A DNA stretch of 20,443 nt from a virus. A model generated the notes under the pieces. That model had not been told where the DNA came from. It saw only the letters and a list, made by a program, of their open reading frames with translations, and did not search any database. Positions 16,268-20,443 of this stretch are shown here, one piece after another. Numbering within the stretch: the stretch's first letter is position 1; each line of letters opens with the position of its first letter. The position numbers and the translations under genes were made by a program. Where the stretch lies: the IMG/VR virus record IMGVR_UViG_3300044491_002239, positions 1 through 20,443 of that record, one strand, 5' to 3'.

Positions 16268-17905
16268 ATGGGATTAGTTACAATATATATTGACACTGCA
16301 AACTTTACTGATGCAACAGCTGTTTTTAGTGATGCAAGTTTAAGTATTTGTGCTCCTGATGGATTTTATTCAGACGGAGTAGTAGTAAGAGAGCAAGTTA
16401 GCTGTGTTTTATTGCCAGCTCAAACATGCCCATCTTGCCCTACACCTGTGCCAGTGCCAGTGCCTGTACCAAGTGCACCTACTCCTGTTCCTGTACCAAG
16501 CGTACCTACTCCTACTCCTGTTCCTGTACCAAGTGCACCTACTCCTGTTCCTGTACCAAGTGCACCTACTCCTGTTCCTGTACCAAGTGCACCTACTCCT
16601 ACTCCTATACCAGTGCCAAGCGTACCTACTCCTACTCCTATACCAGTGCCAAGCGTACCTACTCCTACTCCTATACCAGTGCCAAGCGTACCTACTCCTA
16701 CTCCTATACCAGTTCCAAGTGTACCTACACCAGTTCCAGTGCCTATACCAGTTCCAAGTGTACCTACACCAGTTCCAGTGCCGGTGCCTATTCCGCCTAC
16801 CTATAATTATTATTTTGCCGAGCCTTGCGAAGGAGGTTTTGTGGTTTACTTTAGAAGTGTTAGTTTATTTAGTGCTGGAGAATCTGTTAAAATATCAGGT
16901 TATGGAGATACTTGTTTCGATGTAGGAGCAATAGGAGCTCCTTCAAATACCAATGATTGGACAGAAGCTTTCCCAGATTGCTCAGCTTGTCTACCAACTC
17001 CTCCTCCTGACCCGCCGGCGCCTGTACCAGTGCCTATTCCAGTTCCTGTACCAGTTCCGGTGCCTGTTCCAGTACCTGTACCAATACCGGTTCCTGTACC
17101 AATACCGGTTCCTGTACCAGTTCCGGTGCCTGTCCCAGTACCTGTACCAGTTCCAACACCAATAGTAGTATGTGATAATAATATAGTGGCTGGAAATAAT
17201 AATCCTTTATCTGATAGAGGTTATTGGAGAGGTGATTTTAACATTGGAACAATAGATACTAATGCTTATACTATAGACCCATCTTGGACAATTATAAGAT
17301 TTACTTACAGTAACTCAAATGACTCTAATACATTATGGTTAGAGAAGAGTGGAACAGACCAACCTTGGACATCAGTATTTGATTCGTTAACAGTTACATC
17401 TCCTCAAGGCAGTGTTGTATTAACACCAGCGAACTCTAATAGTGGCTTATCAGGAGTAACTAATGTAGGGGGGAATACGGTAGTATTCTATACTTGGGAT
17501 ACACTAGATGTAGCAATTAATAATGGAGATGATGTATGCTTAGAATGGTCTGGCACCACACCTACGCCGTCTCCTACACCGAGTCCTACACCGAGTCCGA
17601 CTCCTAGTCCAACGCCTCCAGTTTTAGTAACATTAGGTGGTTCAAGTAGAAGTGAAGACAATGGTTCAGCAACTGACGACCAATGTTTTCAATTTTTAAC
17701 TGACAATATTTGGTATGAAGGCGATTTTGTAACAGATGCCACTAAAGTTGGCGGCAGATGGTATTCAGACTCTGGAGGCAGCAATCCTTTTAGTGGGGCG
17801 TTTTTATGGTATGGAGTTGGTAGACCAGAAACAACTTTTGCGGCAGAATACCAAGTTCAAATAAGCGACGCTGGTATTGTTGTAGCGCAAAGAAACGCTT
17901 GCTAA
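16268..17905 (+). CDS. Modular tail fibre/adhesin with three proline-rich rods
   Basis: This 545-aa protein follows the tail hub after a 20-base A-rich gap. Domains in order: residues 1-57, a compact N-terminal module ([17 protein letters not shown] type, ending CPSC) that may bind the hub; 58-177, an X-Pro array of 120 residues; 178-242, a module starting [14 protein letters not shown] with several cysteines; 243-298, a second array, mostly (V/I)P; 299-431, a beta-rich domain ([29 protein letters not shown]); 432-451, a SPTP array; 452-545, a C-terminal domain ([19 protein letters not shown] to the final Cys) that is a candidate receptor-binding tip. Alternating Pro gives polyproline-II rods, so this looks like beads on stiff stalks. 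A prolyl-hydroxylase-like gene follows immediately, suggesting the rods may be modified. The domain identities are not recognised. Confidence 0.83.
   Translation: MGLVTIYIDTANFTDATAVFSDASLSICAPDGFYSDGVVVREQVSCVLLPAQTCPSCPTPVPVPVPVPSAPTPVPVPSVPTPTPVPVPSAPTPVPVPSAPTPVPVPSAPTPTPIPVPSVPTPTPIPVPSVPTPTPIPVPSVPTPTPIPVPSVPTPVPVPIPVPSVPTPVPVPVPIPPTYNYYFAEPCEGGFVVYFRSVSLFSAGESVKISGYGDTCFDVGAIGAPSNTNDWTEAFPDCSACLPTPPPDPPAPVPVPIPVPVPVPVPVPVPVPIPVPVPIPVPVPVPVPVPVPVPVPTPIVVCDNNIVAGNNNPLSDRGYWRGDFNIGTIDTNAYTIDPSWTIIRFTYSNSNDSNTLWLEKSGTDQPWTSVFDSLTVTSPQGSVVLTPANSNSGLSGVTNVGGNTVVFYTWDTLDVAINNGDDVCLEWSGTTPTPSPTPSPTPSPTPSPTPPVLVTLGGSSRSEDNGSATDDQCFQFLTDNIWYEGDFVTDATKVGGRWYSDSGGSNPFSGAFLWYGVGRPETTFAAEYQVQISDAGIVVAQRNAC
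16439..16798 (+). repeat. Main X-Pro array (120 codons)
   Basis: Residues 58-177 of the fibre alternate Pro with Val, Thr, Ile, Ser or Ala in units such as PTPVPVPSA and [11 protein letters not shown]. The DNA shows nested tandem units of 27 and 33 bp as well as freer codon variation. If fully extended as a polyproline-II helix (about 0.31 nm per residue) it would span roughly 37 nm. Confidence 0.96.
16592..16723 (+). repeat. Four tandem 33-bp units in the main array
   Basis: The unit CCTACTCCTACTCCTATACC plus 13 more bases starts at 16592, 16625, 16658 and 16691. Copies 1-3 are identical and copy 4 differs at two third-codon positions. Each unit encodes 11 residues ([11 protein letters not shown]). 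Related 27-bp units precede it from 16478. The identity of copies points to recent unequal recombination or slippage that keeps frame. Confidence 0.93.
16994..17161 (+). repeat. Second fibre array, mostly (Val/Ile-Pro)n
   Basis: Residues 243-298 begin [10 protein letters not shown] and then alternate Pro with Val or Ile for about 46 residues. Codons are mixed, with a loosely repeating GTTCCTGTACCAATACCG (two adjacent copies from about 17070). It joins the YYFAEPC module to the next beta-rich domain. Confidence 0.94.
17561..17620 (+). repeat. Third fibre array, SPTP type
   Basis: Twenty codons (residues 432-451) encode [11 protein letters not shown]-type sequence ending TPP. This array has Ser/Thr rather than Val between prolines, so it differs in chemistry from the other two rods and could also be O-glycosylated on Ser or Thr. 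Confidence 0.93.
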
Positions 17906-17932
17906 AATTAAATTAAATTAAATTAAATTAAA
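17906..17932 (+). promoter_or_regulatory. (AATTA)5 leader of the hydroxylase gene
   Basis: The whole 27-base gap between fibre and hydroxylase is five tandem AATTA units plus AA. It contains no Shine-Dalgarno motif and resembles the A/T-rich, unstructured initiation regions typical of Bacteroidota. Copy-number change here could alter expression of the downstream modification genes, which is speculation. Confidence 0.6.
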
Positions 17933-19102
17933 ATGAATCAAATTAAAAATTTTCTAAGCAAAGAAGAGTGCCTAGAGTTAATGAGTATGATAGATGCTAA
18001 TCATCAACCCTCAGCAGTAGTTGAGGGTGGATACGAAGTAAGTACTGTATCAAAGACAAGAACATCAAGTACTTGTAATTTAGACCCAAAAAATGAAACG
18101 GTCATTGGTATTCATAAAAAGATAGCTAGTCGTTTAGGTATAGATTTATCTAAAGGAGAGCAGCTTCAGGGTCAGCTTTATGAAGAAGGACAGTATTTTA
18201 AACCTCATCAAGATTTTTTTAGCGGACCAGCTTATGACAAGCATTGCCTAAGCTCTGGCAATCGCACTGATACATTTATGATATACCTTAATGATGATTT
18301 TGATGGCGGCGGAACAAATTTTCCTAAATTAGAAAAAACTATTACACCTGAAAGTGGTAAAGCGGTTTATTGGAAAAATATGATTGATGGTGTATGTCAA
18401 GACAATTCTATGCACGAAGGTATGCCTATCTCTAAAGGAAAAAAATATATTATTACATCTTGGTGGAGGGAGAATAATTGGAATGGAGCTGAAGACGCTT
18501 ATCTTTATAGTAGTAAACCAAAAAAGTACACAAGTAAAGAACAAATACCAAAGCTAACTGAAAAAGGATTTAAAGTTGTTAAGTGTCCAAATGAAACTTG
18601 GTCTATAATAAAAGAAGCTTATGAAATTTTAAAAAGTAAAAAAACTGAAGAAATTTTTCCAGGCAAAGAAAATATAATTATAGGAGGCGGAAGCGATATA
18701 TATTCTTTTGAGCATTTAACTAGCATAAGGTCTTTAATACACAAACAATTGCAGCCTATTCACGAGGAGTTTTGCAATCAAAAAATAGAGCCCACTTTTA
18801 TTTACGGCATAAGGTCATATAAAAAAGGAGCTACTTTAATTAAACACGTAGACAGAGTAGAGACGCATCACATTAGTAGTATAATAATAGTAGATAAAGA
18901 TTTAAGCTGTGGATGTGGTTATAAGGAGTTTGGAGCTGATTGGCCTTTAGATATTCAATCGCATGATGGAGAGTGGCATAAAGTGTATGCCGAACCTGGA
19001 GATATGATATTATATGAAAGCGCTATCTGTGAGCACGGAAGAGAAGAACCATTTGAAGGTAAAAGTTTTGATAATTTTTATGTACATTATAAATTAATAT
19101 GA
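17933..19102 (+). CDS. Tandem-domain 2-oxoglutarate/Fe(II) dioxygenase, prolyl 4-hydroxylase type
   Basis: This 389-aa protein holds two different oxygenase domains. Domain 1 (residues 1-185) shows the iron ligands H92-Q-D94 in YFKPHQDFF and H161 in HEGMPISKGKKY, with K171 as 2-oxoglutarate anchor, and ends SWWRE, close to the KWIRE end of prolyl 4-hydroxylases. The segment FDGGGTNFP is also typical. Domain 2 (about 280-389) has H305-V-D307 in KHVDR and H368 in YESAICEHGREEPFEGKSF, a pattern I know from algal and giant-virus prolyl-hydroxylase-like proteins. These enzymes couple 2-oxoglutarate decarboxylation to hydroxylation, classically of peptidyl proline. Following a fibre with long Pro arrays, a likely substrate is those arrays, but this is inferred. 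The next gene overlaps by four bases (ATGA). Confidence 0.9.
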   Translation: MNQIKNFLSKEECLELMSMIDANHQPSAVVEGGYEVSTVSKTRTSSTCNLDPKNETVIGIHKKIASRLGIDLSKGEQLQGQLYEEGQYFKPHQDFFSGPAYDKHCLSSGNRTDTFMIYLNDDFDGGGTNFPKLEKTITPESGKAVYWKNMIDGVCQDNSMHEGMPISKGKKYIITSWWRENNWNGAEDAYLYSSKPKKYTSKEQIPKLTEKGFKVVKCPNETWSIIKEAYEILKSKKTEEIFPGKENIIIGGGSDIYSFEHLTSIRSLIHKQLQPIHEEFCNQKIEPTFIYGIRSYKKGATLIKHVDRVETHHISSIIIVDKDLSCGCGYKEFGADWPLDIQSHDGEWHKVYAEPGDMILYESAICEHGREEPFEGKSFDNFYVHYKLI

Positions 19103-19929
19103 TTTCAATCCCTTGCACAGTAGCTAATGCTTATTTTAAAAAGCAAATTTCTTTTTTTCAATTTCAACATTTAGAGGTTTACGGAGAGCAGGCTACAAAT
19201 AAAGCTATTATTCCTATAGTTAAGTATAATCATTTTAATGAGACTCCAGTAGAAGATGTTGATTGGGATATGAAGCTTCCTTATAGGATGGTTAATTCCG
19301 TATACGACTACATAGATAGCGATAAACAATGGCACATTCCTATTAATGTTTTTACAGCAGCAAAACAAATTATAGAAACATTAAATGATGACGAGGTTGT
19401 TGAAATTATAGACGCTGATTTAGTTCATTTAAAACCACATCCATTAATTTATGACCATATAGATTATGACGTTGTAATTGCTGATGCTATATATGAGAAT
19501 TGGCACATGCATATATCATCTCCAAATGGAGCTAATAGGATGGTTTTAAGCGAGTATCTCACTCATTCTGATGAAGGATATATTAATGGTGGTTTTAACG
19601 TAATAGGAAGGGTTAAAACGATTAAAAAAATAATAGATGACGTAATAAAGTATTCGTCATTAATAACAGAAAAAGAACAGGGCAATCAACACTCCTGGTG
19701 GTGTGCAATGCATGGTTTAAATATAGCTTGTCATAATCATAGAATAAAAATGATTGATGATAAAAATTGTTATTATCCAAATATAAATCAACTAGATGAA
19801 AAACATTACATAGCTCATTATAGTTGTGACCCAATATTTAACAAGCATAAAATTCCAAATATAGATACATCTATCTTTCCTGATAATTTATTTTATAATC
19901 AAGCTAAAAAATGGATTGCTCAGTTGTAA
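19099..19929 (+). CDS. Glycosyltransferase-like protein resembling hydroxyproline O-arabinosyltransferase/SGT families
   Basis: This 276-aa protein overlaps the hydroxylase by four bases, so it is probably translationally coupled. The region EIIDADLVHLKPHP has D105-A-D107 as a likely metal/nucleotide-sugar site. Later GNQHSWWCAMHGLNIACHN and, near the end, YIAHYSCD with H240 resemble the order seen in plant hydroxyproline O-arabinosyltransferase (GT95) and peptidyl-serine galactosyltransferase (GT96) proteins: an acidic 'EPDH' site, a long helix ending 'ASALHG', then 'HYTYGCDY'. This similarity is recalled by eye. There is no signal peptide or membrane segment, as expected for a cytoplasmic enzyme acting before virion assembly. 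Other GT-A glycosyltransferases remain possible. Confidence 0.72.
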   Translation: MISIPCTVANAYFKKQISFFQFQHLEVYGEQATNKAIIPIVKYNHFNETPVEDVDWDMKLPYRMVNSVYDYIDSDKQWHIPINVFTAAKQIIETLNDDEVVEIIDADLVHLKPHPLIYDHIDYDVVIADAIYENWHMHISSPNGANRMVLSEYLTHSDEGYINGGFNVIGRVKTIKKIIDDVIKYSSLITEKEQGNQHSWWCAMHGLNIACHNHRIKMIDDKNCYYPNINQLDEKHYIAHYSCDPIFNKHKIPNIDTSIFPDNLFYNQAKKWIAQL

Positions 19930-20443
19930 CTTGTGTAACAGGTAATTTTAATAAAGTTCACTATACAGACGTTGATAGCGCTTTTGTTTGCACCACAATA
20001 ATAGACGATTCATTTAAATCTCATGCAAATTCTAATGGATGGGAAATAAAGCAATTGCCTTTTAACCATACTTATGATTTAAAAGAAGGAACTAGACAAT
20101 CTAAATATGTTAAATTTTTAAAGTTTTTTGTTCCTGAAACAAAGTATGTTATATACGCAGACCACAAATATAAAGTATTAAAAGAACATCTTCCTTTATT
20201 AATTAATGTTTTGGGTGATAATTCTTTTTTGTCTTTTACAAATTCAAAAGATATATATAGAGAATTTTTTGATTCTTTAAGCTTTGATAGGTATAAAAAA
20301 GATTTAGACGAAATGATAAGAACATTAAAAGACCATGCTCATATTAATTCATCTGCTTTAGATTTATTTTATGGAGGTTTAATTATGTATAATACTCATC
20401 ATGAAAAATTTAATGTTTTAAGAAAAAAGATGGAAGATTATAC
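19911..20443 (+). CDS. DUF616/TOD1-like glycosyltransferase, N-terminal part (cut by window end)
   Basis: An ATG at 19911, 19 bases inside the preceding gene, opens a frame that runs to the window end without a stop (177 codons so far). It begins MDCSVVTCVTGNFNK. The central TRQSKYVKFLKFFVPETKYV followed by IYADHKYKV (D84-H-K) matches the DUF616 pattern I recall (an R, then K and a P-containing helix, then 'siwiDgk'), a family that includes plant TOD1 and MUCI70 glycosyltransferase-like proteins. Later it has a helical stretch (YKKDLDEMIRTLKD) and YGGLIMYNTHHE. It appears to be the third gene of the hydroxylase/glycosyltransferase run. The donor and acceptor cannot be told from this fragment. 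Confidence 0.75.
   Translation, partial: MDCSVVTCVTGNFNKVHYTDVDSAFVCTTIIDDSFKSHANSNGWEIKQLPFNHTYDLKEGTRQSKYVKFLKFFVPETKYVIYADHKYKVLKEHLPLLINVLGDNSFLSFTNSKDIYREFFDSLSFDRYKKDLDEMIRTLKDHAHINSSALDLFYGGLIMYNTHHEKFNVLRKKMEDY

Noticed and set aside
16439-17161. A CRISPR array or DNA-level regulatory repeat in the periodic region.
   Set aside because: There are no unique spacers; periodicity follows codons of X-Pro peptides inside a long reading frame.
16404-17165. Long alternative + strand ORFs through the proline arrays (16404-16925, 16426-16806, 16953-17165) encoding Leu/Gln/Tyr- or Ser/Thr/Cys-rich repeats.
   Set aside because: The repeat units are multiples of three and lack stops in several frames, so open shadows are expected. 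The frame encoding X-Pro is continuous with well-formed flanking domains.

Overview
The window reads as the structural (packaging, capsid, tail) half of an AT-rich tailed dsDNA phage genome of a Bacteroidota host, probably an aquatic or marine flavobacterium. Four things point there. Every gene lies on the + strand, and genes are tightly packed or overlapping. Leaders are A/T-rich with no Shine-Dalgarno sequence. Two intergenic sites match the Bacteroidota -7 promoter element TAnnTTTG. The set of TerL, portal, scaffold-like protein, HK97-type capsid protein, connector proteins and giant tail protein resembles crAss-like podoviruses and their marine relatives (family recognition from memory, not a database search).

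Layout. 1-75 is the end of a small membrane-protein gene cut by the window. 128-3418 is a packaging block: a conserved 74-aa protein, a GroES-like protein, a small pre-terminase protein (candidate small terminase) and TerL with a TTG start. 3419-8458 is the head block: portal, acidic scaffold-like protein and major capsid protein, closed by a strong hairpin terminator. 8520-9269 is a post-capsid protein of unknown role, followed by a second terminator and then a promoter-like element. 9350-10992 holds two connector-type proteins. 10994-16247 holds a large tail hub/stabilisation protein that appears split into two ORFs by an inserted proline-rich, cysteine-rich module. 16268-17905 is a modular fibre/adhesin with long (V/I/T/S/A)-Pro arrays.

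The most unusual part is the 3' end. Straight after the proline-array fibre come a protein with two different 2-oxoglutarate/Fe(II) prolyl-4-hydroxylase-type domains (17933-19102), a glycosyltransferase-like protein resembling plant hydroxyproline O-arabinosyltransferase and peptidyl-serine galactosyltransferase families (19099-19929), and the start of a DUF616/TOD1-like glycosyltransferase (19911 to the window end). The three overlap like one translationally coupled unit. My inference is a phage-encoded system that hydroxylates proline in X-Pro arrays of the tail fibres and hub and then glycosylates the hydroxyproline, analogous to plant and algal extensin/arabinogalactan proteins. The sequence shows the arrays, the catalytic motifs and the gene order. 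The chemistry and the substrate link are hypotheses.
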